Below, piece by piece: positions 1-6,164 of a stretch of 10,935 bases of DNA (its first letter is position 1; each line of letters begins with the position of its first letter). The DNA comes from JANQRV01 sp964533785 (lineage in GTDB: Bacteria > Bacteroidota > Bacteroidia > Chitinophagales > Saprospiraceae). Below the pieces are notes generated by a model. The model searched no databases. It was not told where the DNA came from and worked only from the letters and a program-made list of their open reading frames with translations. The translations under genes and the position numbers were made by a program. The DNA lies in the NCBI GenBank assembly GCA_964533785.1, contig CAZHNG010000241.1, positions 1 to 10,935 on the forward strand. Direction: 5' to 3'.

Positions 1-483
1 AACTTTTAACACATCCTTGGCAGGGTGGTGATTATAGGCTCCCCACTGACCGGCATCCGAATTAAAAATAATTTCCCAGCTACCCTCCGATGGTTTCGTA
101 AACAAAGCATATTTTCCTGCTGCTAATTTTTGGCCCTCAATCATGGCATCACTTCCAATCTCAAAAGTAGTAGCTTCGTTGGCACCCGTGCGCCAGATCG
201 CATCGTAAGCAACCAACCCTCCCCATAAATCTCTTCCTTTAGCTGATGGGCTCCCGTAATTTACGGTTACACCTACACCATTAATACTTCCGGTCATTTC
301 TTTGCGCGGGCTGGGCAGGTCTCCTTGTAGCACCTTAGTCGTATAAGCATTCTGGTCAGTAGCAGACATATCTTCTTTTGCCTCCATAGTATTTTCGGCC
401 TTCCCTTTCGAAGCAACTTTCGGAGAACAAGCGAAACCTAGCGCAACTATCCCCAAAACGGCGATCATTAATATTTTTCTCAT
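1..483 (-). CDS. DUF2911 family probable lipoprotein (C-terminus beyond window)
   Basis: Reading right to left from the ATG at 483, the frame stays open for 161 codons to the window edge, so the C-terminus is missing. Residues 1-19 look like a lipoprotein signal: a basic MRK start, a hydrophobic stretch, then LGFAC with Cys19 as the likely lipidated residue. The lipobox is imperfect because Gly, not Leu, is at -3. A low-complexity linker follows to about residue 50. The rest matches the DUF2911 pattern as I know it: YGSPSAKGR (76-84), WRTGANEATTF (97-107), AGKYALF (122-128) and a WEIIFN strand (136-141). DUF2911 proteins are common secreted proteins of Bacteroidota with no established biochemical role. 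The gene starts 91 nt after the permease stop on the same strand, so read-through is possible. No clear promoter was found in that gap. Confidence 0.85.
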   Translation of the reverse strand, partial: MRKILMIAVLGIVALGFACSPKVASKGKAENTMEAKEDMSATDQNAYTTKVLQGDLPSPRKEMTGSINGVGVTVNYGSPSAKGRDLWGGLVAYDAIWRTGANEATTFEIGSDAMIEGQKLAAGKYALFTKPSEGSWEIIFNSDAGQWGAYNHHPAKDVLKV

Positions 484-574
484 TATTATAAATTAAGATG
501 TTAAAATGATGACGCTAAGTTACTCCAATTTTTGTTCTTAAGATGAGTTACCAGGCAACTTTTAAGCATTGACA

Positions 575-2989
575 TTATTCCTGCCGTAATGAATCTACCG
601 GATTGGCCAAAGCCGCTTTGATACTTTGAAAACTCACTGCCGTCAATGCTATAAAAACCGTCAACAATCCGGCCAAGGCAAAGAACCACCATTGTATATT
701 AACGTGGTAAGCGAAATTATCCAACCATTGATCCATAAAATACCACGCCAAAGGTGTAGCGATCATAAGCGCAATAACGATCAACCCCAAAAACTCTTTA
801 GACAATAAGCCCACAATGCTGCCAACCGAAGCGCCTAGTACTTTACGAATACCGATCTCTTTTGTTTTTTGCCGGGCAATGAAGGTGACTAAACCAAACA
901 ACCCAAGCACTGAAATAAAAATAGCCAGTAGTGAAGCCATGGTGAAAATCCGGCTGAGTTGTTCTTCCGCTGTGTACAATTTTGCAAATACTTCATCCAG
1001 AAATTCATATTCAAAAGGATTACCAGGGAACGCCGATTTGTAGATGGTTTCAATTTGCGTCAACTTATTTTGCAAATCTTCCGTATCCATTTGGAGAGTA
1101 TAAAACCCACTGTTGCGACTGGGTAAGAATACCGTTGGTTCTATCGGGGTTCTTAACGATTGATGATTATAATCATTGATCACGCCGACCACTTCGTCTT
1201 TCCTGCCGTACCATTGAATGGATTCGCCGACGGCTTCCTCTGGGGAATTGAAGCCGAGGGATTTTAAGGCTTTCTCGTTGAGCATCACCTTATGGGTGTC
1301 CCAGCCGTTTACTGCTTCATTAGTGGTAAAACTACGTCCGGCAAGAATTTTCATGTCATAGGTGTCCGTATAATTTTCATCGATCATGAACATGCGATAG
1401 TTGATATCCTCATCTCCGGGTTTCGGGTTCAGACGGGTTACGCCACCTTGTGAAAAATTATACCCTTTCCCCATCAAATTGCCCGTTTCGGTATAGTTTT
1501 TCACATAGGGCAAAGCTTTTAATTGGTCCCGAAAAGATTGTTTCTGCAGGCCGTAATTTTCACCCTTTACTTCTGCTCCGATGATGGCAATTCGCTGTTC
1601 TATCTTCATGCCGATATTCTGCGTATTTAAAAAGCTCAGCTGTTCAAAAAGCAGAACCGTTCCGGCAATAAAAGCAATGGAGATGGCAAATTGGAGCACG
1701 ACCAGACTCTTGCGCAAGATCAATCCGCGGGGTGAATTGCTGAATTGCCCTGCTAAAGTTTGGACAGGTTTAAAACCCGTTAAAACAAAAGCGACGTAAC
1801 TACCGGACAAAAGAGCACCAACCAGCACGATCATTGTCCCTATCCACACATAATAACTCTCCAAAAAAACTGAAAAATTCAGCGGCAGGTTTACAATGGT
1901 ATTGAACCTCGATTGTAACAAAGTAACCATAATAACCGCAACGCTTATACTAATAAGAGTCAACAAGAAAGTTTCCGTTAGGTACTGCCCGATCAATTGA
2001 AGGCGCGTAGCCCCAACCACCTTGCGAATACCTACCGATTTAGCGCGCTCCAGGGCTTGTGCCGTTGATAGATTGATGTAATTCACCCAGGCAATTACCA
2101 TTATCAATATGGCGACTAAAAAAAGAAACAGAACGAATAAACGGCTGCCGTAAGTAGGCAAGGGATCATTCAACCCATCGCCCAAATGTAAATCTTCCAA
2201 CGGCTGCAAATCGATTCTCATGGTCTGATACGGATAAAGTTCAGTCAACCAATCCTTGATCTGACCAGTTACCTCATCGACCTTTGCCGGATCCTCCAGT
2301 TCCAGAAAAATATACGAAAAACCATTTTCCAGGCCATCCGGATCAGCCCAGTCATTGCCGTCGCGATTCGCACTGGTAGTAAGCGTTTGTACCGATAATA
2401 ATAAATCGTAGTTGATATCCGAATTAGCAGGTATATCCTCGTAAACACCGGTAACCGTATACGGCAAAGGTGCGAACTGGTTATTGGCAGTGATCTGTTG
2501 ACCAACTGCGTTGAGGTCGCCAAAATATTTTCGGGCCGTACTTGAAGAAATCAAAGCTCCTTGTGGAATAGATAAATCGGCATCACCCGCTGTAATGTTC
2601 AGGTCAAAATATTGGATGAAAGTAGGATCGACATAAGCTGTATTGTTTTCACGAAAGACCAATTCCTTTTCTTCCGTCTCCACATTAAATACACCATCCC
2701 CCATATTAGAAAGAATACGCAATGAAGTCTTTATTCCGGGAAATTGCTGTTCCATTACCGGGCCGTATCCAGGGGGTAGGTTAAAGGAAGTCTCTTCATC
2801 AGTTACCAATACGCGGTAAATACGGTCAGCTTTGGAGAAATCTCGGTTGTAACTCCATTCAAAAGCGACGTATTCCAGGATCAACATAAAAGCCATTAAG
2901 CCAAGGCTTAATCCCAAAATATTGATCGAGGAAGCCGTGCGGTTTTTCCATAGTTGGCGAACGGCGATGGTTAGCTGTGTTTTTAGCAT
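575..2989 (-). CDS. ABC transporter permease, MacB/FtsX type with two FtsX modules (804 aa)
   Basis: This is an inner-membrane permease of the MacB/FtsX (type VII ABC) superfamily. Such proteins do not carry a substrate through the membrane in the usual way but pass mechanical force to periplasmic partners. Hydrophobic segments are visible near residues 22-42, 283-306, 337-357, 379-402, 430-448, 683-703, 731-753 and 767-787. That is two four-helix FtsX modules, each with a periplasmic MacB_PCD-like domain after its first helix (about 43-280 and 450-680). The cytoplasmic ATPase-contact motif occurs twice, SVGIRKVVGA (318-327) and EIGIRKVLGA (711-720), and the C-terminus carries the usual NPVDSLR. 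The length is normal for the Bacteroidota fused form and the frame is intact. It lies 63 nt downstream of the ankyrin gene on the same strand and so probably shares its sigma-54 promoter. The substrate cannot be read from the sequence. Confidence 0.95.
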   Translation of the reverse strand: MLKTQLTIAVRQLWKNRTASSINILGLSLGLMAFMLILEYVAFEWSYNRDFSKADRIYRVLVTDEETSFNLPPGYGPVMEQQFPGIKTSLRILSNMGDGVFNVETEEKELVFRENNTAYVDPTFIQYFDLNITAGDADLSIPQGALISSSTARKYFGDLNAVGQQITANNQFAPLPYTVTGVYEDIPANSDINYDLLLSVQTLTTSANRDGNDWADPDGLENGFSYIFLELEDPAKVDEVTGQIKDWLTELYPYQTMRIDLQPLEDLHLGDGLNDPLPTYGSRLFVLFLFLVAILIMVIAWVNYINLSTAQALERAKSVGIRKVVGATRLQLIGQYLTETFLLTLISISVAVIMVTLLQSRFNTIVNLPLNFSVFLESYYVWIGTMIVLVGALLSGSYVAFVLTGFKPVQTLAGQFSNSPRGLILRKSLVVLQFAISIAFIAGTVLLFEQLSFLNTQNIGMKIEQRIAIIGAEVKGENYGLQKQSFRDQLKALPYVKNYTETGNLMGKGYNFSQGGVTRLNPKPGDEDINYRMFMIDENYTDTYDMKILAGRSFTTNEAVNGWDTHKVMLNEKALKSLGFNSPEEAVGESIQWYGRKDEVVGVINDYNHQSLRTPIEPTVFLPSRNSGFYTLQMDTEDLQNKLTQIETIYKSAFPGNPFEYEFLDEVFAKLYTAEEQLSRIFTMASLLAIFISVLGLFGLVTFIARQKTKEIGIRKVLGASVGSIVGLLSKEFLGLIVIALMIATPLAWYFMDQWLDNFAYHVNIQWWFFALAGLLTVFIALTAVSFQSIKAALANPVDSLRQE

Positions 2990-3052
2990 TAGAAGAGATT
3001 GAAAATTTAGGAATACGAAATCAGGTTATTATTTTTTCTTAGGTTTAAGAGT

Positions 3053-3571
3053 TCAATTTTTATGAGTACCTAATAATTCAATGATTTTTACCCTACAATT
3101 GGTAGTGGCCAATCGAAAAGCATTCCATCCATCAATAGTGCGTATTTCTGCATCTGCGCCTTTTTGTAGTAAATAAGATGCTATTTCATTATAGCCTTTT
3201 TCTGCTGCTACCATAAGGGCGGTGTAACCATTTACTGCTTTTTGATTGACTCGTGCTTTATTTTCGAGCAATAATTTCACCATCCCCAAATTGCGGGCAT
3301 GAACAGCTTCTATCAATGGGGTACTAGCTTCGTGAATAGAGGCATTTAGATTTACACCTTGGTCGATCAATTCTTTCACCATCTCCGTATTACCCTCTTT
3401 GATAGCTTCGACGAGTAAATGAAGTTCTTCGGATAAAGGATTGAATTCATTAGTTAGTTCCAATCGCTCATATGGTTGCGGGTTGAATGGAGTGATGGGT
3501 TCCGCTGCCTGCCCTGTTAAGCCAACAAAGAGTACGCAGGAGAAACAATAATTATGGATTGATCTTATCAT
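3053..3571 (-). CDS. Exported ankyrin-repeat protein (172 aa)
   Basis: The N-terminus looks like a short Sec signal peptide: MIRSIHNY, a hydrophobic CFSCVLFVGLTG core, and cleavage near QAA/E at about residue 23. Mature residues 47-171 hold about four ankyrin repeats. The two central ones are clear, at 81-113 (TPLIEAV at 84) and 114-146 (YTALMVAAEKG at 116), with the GADAEIRTIDG turn leading into a fourth, degenerate repeat. The first repeat lacks the TPLH-type motif and acts as a cap. Ankyrin domains bind proteins, so a periplasmic scaffold or inhibitor partner is plausible, but no partner is identifiable. The start at 3571 fits the promoter: the -12 element ends about 25 nt upstream, giving a leader of roughly 14 nt. 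The permease follows 63 nt downstream on the same strand, which suggests a two-gene unit. One could expect it to act with the permease's periplasmic domains, but that is inference. Confidence 0.9.
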   Translation of the reverse strand: MIRSIHNYCFSCVLFVGLTGQAAEPITPFNPQPYERLELTNEFNPLSEELHLLVEAIKEGNTEMVKELIDQGVNLNASIHEASTPLIEAVHARNLGMVKLLLENKARVNQKAVNGYTALMVAAEKGYNEIASYLLQKGADAEIRTIDGWNAFRLATTNCRVKIIELLGTHKN

Positions 3572-3595
3572 GGTTTCTGATTTTATTAAACCAAA

Positions 3596-3612
3596 GGCGA
3601 AGGGTATGCCAA
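3596..3612 (-). promoter_or_regulatory. Sigma-54 (-24/-12) promoter for the ankyrin-permease unit
   Basis: The minus strand reads TTGGCATACCCTTCGCC. The GG and GC doublets are separated by exactly 10 nt, as sigma-54 requires, and TTGGCA and TTCGC match the -24 and -12 elements closely (compare the classical glnAp2 core TTGGCACAGATTTCGCT). Transcription would begin near 3585, just ahead of the ATG at 3571. The sigma-54 activator encoded at 7986-9356 is the obvious candidate regulator. Confidence 0.7.
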
Positions 3613-3674
3613 TCAGCTTTAATTACTGACTGTCAAACACTTAAGAAATTCACCTAAATAAAAAATTGAAGTTC

Positions 3675-3690
3675 TATCCGCATGCGAACG
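3675..3690. promoter_or_regulatory. Candidate activator-binding dyad, promoter-proximal of a pair
   Basis: TATCC-GCATGC-GAACG. It differs from the better copy at 3697-3712 at one base in each half-site and is centred 22 bp from it, about two helical turns. It lies about 85 bp upstream of the -12 element of the ankyrin promoter, a usual distance for a sigma-54 enhancer. Taken alone the match is weak; the pairing and the equal spacing at 7906-7943 are what support it. Confidence 0.4.
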
Positions 3691-3696
3691 AACGAG

Positions 3697-3712
3697 TGTC
3701 CGTAATTGAACA
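3697..3712. promoter_or_regulatory. Candidate activator-binding dyad, promoter-distal of a pair
   Basis: TGTCC-GTAATT-GAACA, within GTGTCCGTAATTGAACAGT. This matches the dyad in front of the response regulator (GTGTTCAATTTCGAACAGT) at 13 of the 13 non-spacer positions apart from one C/T change. It is centred about 107 bp upstream of the -12 element of the ankyrin promoter, where an NtrC-type enhancer would be expected. Confidence 0.5.
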
Positions 3713-3749
3713 GTTTACCTTTTGCGAGATGTTGTTGTTTCTGGAAAAA

Positions 3750-3772
3750 AGAACTAGCCTATAAACTAGGCT
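3750..3772 (-). terminator. Hairpin overlapping the stop of the second ABC ATPase, probable terminator
   Basis: On the minus strand AGCCTA and TAGGCT form a perfect 6-bp stem around the loop GTTTA; AGTTC and then a run of six T follow. The TAG stop codon of the ATPase gene sits inside the hairpin. The plus strand also has TTTTT directly after the stem, so it could work in both directions, but no plus-strand gene leads into it. A stop here fits the separate sigma-54 promoter found downstream. Confidence 0.5.
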
Positions 3773-4455
3773 TTTTGCTCATTCAAACGAATATCCTCTT
3801 TAACAAAGCCGTCGAATAATTGTACGACTCGTGTGCCATACTGAGCATTTTTTTCGGAATGGGTTACTTGAATGATGGTCATCCCTTCTTTGTGTAAAGT
3901 CTGGAATAAGTCCATGATCTTTTCCCCTTGGGAAGAGTGCAGGTTTCCGGTAGGTTCGTCTGCCAGTAATAATTTCGGTTTTCCAATTATGGCTCTTGCT
4001 ACTCCAACGAGTTGTTGCTGTCCACCAGATAGCTGATGTGGGAATAAGTTCTTTTTCGCTACCATATTAAACCGATCCATGATGTCGGCCACCATCGCTT
4101 TTCTTTCCCCGCTTTTAATGCCGCGGTATAGTAATGGCGTTTCGATATTTTCGTAAACGGTTAATTCATCGATCAAATGGTAGGCCTGAAAAACAAACCC
4201 GATATAGTGCTTATGAAGTTGCGTACGTTTTTTTTCGTTAAACTTATGAACAGGTTCATCCAAAAACTCATACTCTCCGCTATTCGGTTCGTCCAACATC
4301 CCGATAATATTCAATAAAGTGGTTTTTCCCGATCCGCTGGGTCCCATAATAGTAACAAATTCTCCCTCCTGTACTTCCAGGTTAATGTCGCGTAACACCC
4401 AGGTTTTTTGAAAACCTGTTTTGTAATAACGCTCTATATTCCTTAGCTTAAGCAT
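3766..4455 (-). CDS. ABC transporter ATPase, MacB/LolD-like, with altered signature and D-loop (229 aa)
   Basis: This is a cytoplasmic nucleotide-binding subunit of the LolD/MacB type. Walker A GPSGSGKTT is at 38-46, the Q-loop Gln at 90, the ABC signature LSGGQ at 142-146, Walker B LLLADEP at 162-168 with catalytic Glu167, and the switch His at 199. It is collinear with the other ATPase in the window (same landmark numbering, 229 versus 228 aa), so the two are paralogues. Two deviations stand out. The signature helix reads LSGGQQQLVGVARA, with Leu149 in place of the usual Arg and Gly151 in place of Ala. The D-loop reads GNLHSSQG, with His173 in place of the normal Asp. Each is explained by a single base change. 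The reading frame is intact and the catalytic residues remain, so it may still bind ATP but hydrolyse it poorly. It probably pairs with the FtsX permease downstream. No Shine-Dalgarno sequence is visible; the start was chosen by family length. Confidence 0.93.
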   Translation of the reverse strand: MLKLRNIERYYKTGFQKTWVLRDINLEVQEGEFVTIMGPSGSGKTTLLNIIGMLDEPNSGEYEFLDEPVHKFNEKKRTQLHKHYIGFVFQAYHLIDELTVYENIETPLLYRGIKSGERKAMVADIMDRFNMVAKKNLFPHQLSGGQQQLVGVARAIIGKPKLLLADEPTGNLHSSQGEKIMDLFQTLHKEGMTIIQVTHSEKNAQYGTRVVQLFDGFVKEDIRLNEQKA

Positions 4456-4553
4456 AAGTTTAACTTTAATTTAAGTAGTTGAGCCTATTGATTTTTAAGT
4501 TGTGATCACACCCAAACCTTTCATTCTCAAACCCATGCAGTCTGGCGTCTCAC

Positions 4554-4910
4554 TTACCACAAAGAAGCGGCGTATTTTTCGATCATCTTGCTTTGTTCAT
4601 CTAATTTGGGCAAAAAATAATGCAATTGATCCTCACTGATAAATTCACGTTTACGCAGAAAACAAAGCATACTTACCACTTCAAAACATTCCCGGCGGGC
4701 TTTATTCAAGGCAGATTTTTGTTCTCTTAAAACTTCCAGGCTAGTACTTTGTGCTATGTACTTAGAGATATTTAAAGCTGCGTTCCTAAGCTGATCAGCA
4801 AAACCAAACAGCCGCTTTGCTTCCAATAAATCAGCCAATTCGGCCAATTCCCCGCCGATAGTTATTGCATCCTGCCAGACTTGAATTTCCTGAAACGCAA
4901 ATTTTATCAT
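4554..4910 (-). CDS. Four-helix-bundle protein, S23/IVP family (118 aa)
   Basis: The sequence fits the small four-helix-bundle family first seen as open frames inside 23S rRNA intervening sequences, structurally related to the Avd protein of diversity-generating retroelements. Typical signs are an N-terminal VWQDAI segment (11-16), FGFADQLRNAALNISKYIAQ (35-54, usually LxxQxRRAAxSIxxNIAEG), a third helix with LNKARRECFEV (68-78), and an ISEDQ turn (91-95) before the last helix. The conserved Gly of the NIAEG motif is replaced here. The length is normal. The ATG at 4910 was chosen; a GTG one codon earlier (4913) is equally open. Here it is not near rRNA but sits between two paralogous ABC ATPase genes on the same strand, with unexplained spacers of about 270 and 98 nt. 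Function is unknown; a role as an oligomeric nucleic-acid-binding helper is inferred from family members. Confidence 0.85.
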   Translation of the reverse strand: MIKFAFQEIQVWQDAITIGGELAELADLLEAKRLFGFADQLRNAALNISKYIAQSTSLEVLREQKSALNKARRECFEVVSMLCFLRKREFISEDQLHYFLPKLDEQSKMIEKYAASLW

Positions 4911-4913
4911 CAC

Positions 4914-5149
4914 TATTGATTTAAAGGTTAACCACTAGAATCAGACTTGAAGTATTTGAAATTCTTTGAGAAAAAATCAAAACCCCAGAGATGTTATACC
5001 AGGTGGTCATATCAGATTGTATCACTACAACCAGGCAGTCTTAGCAAGCACTGCTAATCATACCTTTTGTGTTTTGAATGTTCCTTTTGTCTCTTCAACT
5101 TCTTTTACCACGCATGCCTGGCAATCCAGCCTCAATGAGGCCTTCTCTT
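4914..5149. other. Non-coding spacer upstream of the four-helix-bundle gene
   Basis: With the heptamer array at its left border this gap is close to 270 nt. Short open frames exist on the plus strand (4966-5151) but they show no recognisable domain. The only structure I see is a perfect small palindrome, GCCTCA-A-TGAGGC, at 5129-5141. No convincing promoter was found for the downstream genes. Confidence 0.4.
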
Positions 5150-5184
5150 GACATCTGACATCTGGTATCTGACATCTGGCATCT
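5150..5184 (+). repeat. Heptameric tandem repeat array, five units
   Basis: Five contiguous 7-mers: GACATCT, GACATCT, GGTATCT, GACATCT, GGCATCT. The last unit overlaps the stop codon (5183-5185, minus strand) of the ABC ATPase gene. Rotated, the units read CTGACAT, CTGGTAT and CTGGCAT, the same family (CTRRNRT) as the arrays at 5892-5919 and in the element at 7652-7801. Such units put tandem copies in every reading frame and are typical intergenic material in some Bacteroidota. Confidence 0.85.
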
Positions 5185-5869
5185 ACAAATACTGCCTGAC
5201 AATATTCTCCGTAACAACCTGACCATCCAGCATTCGAATAATGCGATTCCCAAACTCAGCACAATATTGAGAGTGGGTAACCATCACAATAGTCGTCCCT
5301 TTTTCATTCAGGTCAGTAAGAATGCGCATCACTTCATCGCCATTAGAGCTATCTAAGTTTCCCGTAGGCTCATCCGCCAAGATCAATTTAGGGTTATTGA
5401 CAATAGCCCTGGCGACCGCAACCCTTTGTTGCTGACCACCGGATAGCTGTTGCGGAAAATGGTTCCGTCGATGCATCATATTCATGTTTTCCAACAGTTC
5501 TTCGACGCGTTGCTTGCGGTCCTTACTTGGCACTTTCGTATACAGCATCGGCAATTCAACATTTTCAAAAACAGTCAATTCGTCGATCAAATTAAAACTT
5601 TGGAAAACGAAGCCTAAATTGTGTTTTCGAATGTTAGACCTTCCTCTTTCCGAGAGATGCCCTACCTCCTGGTCCATGAAATAATAATCCCCACTACTGG
5701 GACTATCGATCATTCCCAGAATGTTTAAAAGGGTAGATTTCCCACATCCCGAAGGACCCATTACGGATACGAATTCTCCTTCTTTGATCGATATACTGAC
5801 TTCATTGAGCGCAGTAGTTTCTACCTCATCGGTACGGTAGACTTTTACAAGTTTATCTGTTCTTATCAT
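5183..5869 (-). CDS. ABC transporter ATPase, MacB/LolD-like, canonical motifs (228 aa)
   Basis: This is the cytoplasmic ATPase of a MacB/LolD-type system. All motifs are canonical: Walker A GPSGCGKST (38-46), Q-loop Gln90, signature LSGGQQQRVAVARA (142-155), Walker B LILADEP (162-168), D-loop GNLDSSNG (171-178), switch His199. The frame is open back to an ATG at 6091, which would add 74 residues. I chose the ATG at 5869 because family members start MIRTDKLVKVY-like, the total length then matches the paralogue at 3766-4455, and the extra segment translates a heptamer repeat array (5892-5919). The gene lies 295 nt downstream of the membrane fusion protein gene, an unusually wide gap for an operon of this type. 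Its stop codon falls inside another heptamer array. It most likely energises the FtsX permease together with, or instead of, the divergent paralogue. Confidence 0.95.
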   Translation of the reverse strand: MIRTDKLVKVYRTDEVETTALNEVSISIKEGEFVSVMGPSGCGKSTLLNILGMIDSPSSGDYYFMDQEVGHLSERGRSNIRKHNLGFVFQSFNLIDELTVFENVELPMLYTKVPSKDRKQRVEELLENMNMMHRRNHFPQQLSGGQQQRVAVARAIVNNPKLILADEPTGNLDSSNGDEVMRILTDLNEKGTTIVMVTHSQYCAEFGNRIIRMLDGQVVTENIVRQYL

Positions 5870-5891
5870 TGAATTATGTGTTTCCTTTTTG

Positions 5892-5919
5892 AGATTCCAG
5901 AAGTTAGATGCCAGATACC
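5892..5919 (-). repeat. Heptameric tandem repeat array, four units
   Basis: Plus-strand units AGATTCC, AGAAGTT, AGATGCC, AGATACC; on the minus strand and rotated they read CTGGTAT, CTGGCAT, CTAACTT, CTGGAAT. It is the same family as the array at 5150-5184 but in opposite orientation, so the two arrays bracket the ABC ATPase gene as inverted copies. Confidence 0.75.
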
Positions 5920-6122
5920 AGAGGGATTGTGTGAAGAGCTTGGAAGTATGGGTGTGAAGTGGCATGTTGAAAATCAGTGCCTTAGGAACAAAACTTGGGG
6001 TGTCAATGAATTTATTCCCAAGGCATATTTGATGTTGCCCAAACATAAGCTGAGCATCAATGACTTCTTTCCAGTTTAAAGCTTTGCGCACTAATGTTTG
6101 CGTAGCAATCTAATCCTCGAAA

Positions 6123-6138
6123 AGCAATCAAATCTCCA
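6123..6138 (-). promoter_or_regulatory. Weak sigma-54-like promoter candidate ahead of the first ATPase gene
   Basis: The minus strand reads TGGAGATTTGATTGCT. The GG and GC doublets have the required 10-nt spacing and the -12 part TTGCT is consensus, but the -24 part (TGGAGA) matches only at TGG. It lies just after the fusion-protein stop and would leave a leader of about 240 nt before the ATG at 5869. No dyad of the type at 3697-3712 was seen upstream. Confidence 0.22.
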
Positions 6139-6164
6139 TTGCTCTCCGTGCTTAAAAAACATCT

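Larger units (their letters stand above)
5870..6164. other. Non-coding gap between fusion protein and ATPase genes
   Basis: This gap of 295 nt holds a heptamer array (5892-5919) and a weak sigma-54-like sequence (6124-6138). Both strands are open for about 65-74 codons between 5876 and 6091, but neither translation resembles a family I know. The minus-strand frame runs in phase into the ATPase. It could be a decayed gene or plain spacer; the sequence alone does not decide. Confidence 0.4.

Noticed and set aside
512..528. Sigma-54-like TTGGAGTAACTTAGCG upstream of the DUF2911 gene (minus strand)
   Set aside because: Again 9 nt between the doublets, with no TGGCA block.
4256..4260. GAACA near the TGAAC-AG-GTTCA palindrome inside the second ATPase gene
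   Set aside because: Explained by coding sequence and lacks the N6-spaced TGTYC half-site.
4501..4510. Perfect 10-bp palindrome TGTGATCACA between the four-helix-bundle and second ATPase genes
   Set aside because: Looks like abutted Crp half-sites but lacks the 6-nt spacer; a single 10-mer is expected by chance.
4966..5151. 61-codon plus-strand open frame
   Set aside because: No domain, antisense to the cluster, and it ends in a heptamer array.
5150..5184. Possible CRISPR-like repeats
   Set aside because: Units are contiguous 7-mers without spacers.
5876..6079. 67-codon plus-strand open frame
   Set aside because: It translates the heptamer array near its start and resembles no family I know; the opposite strand is equally open.
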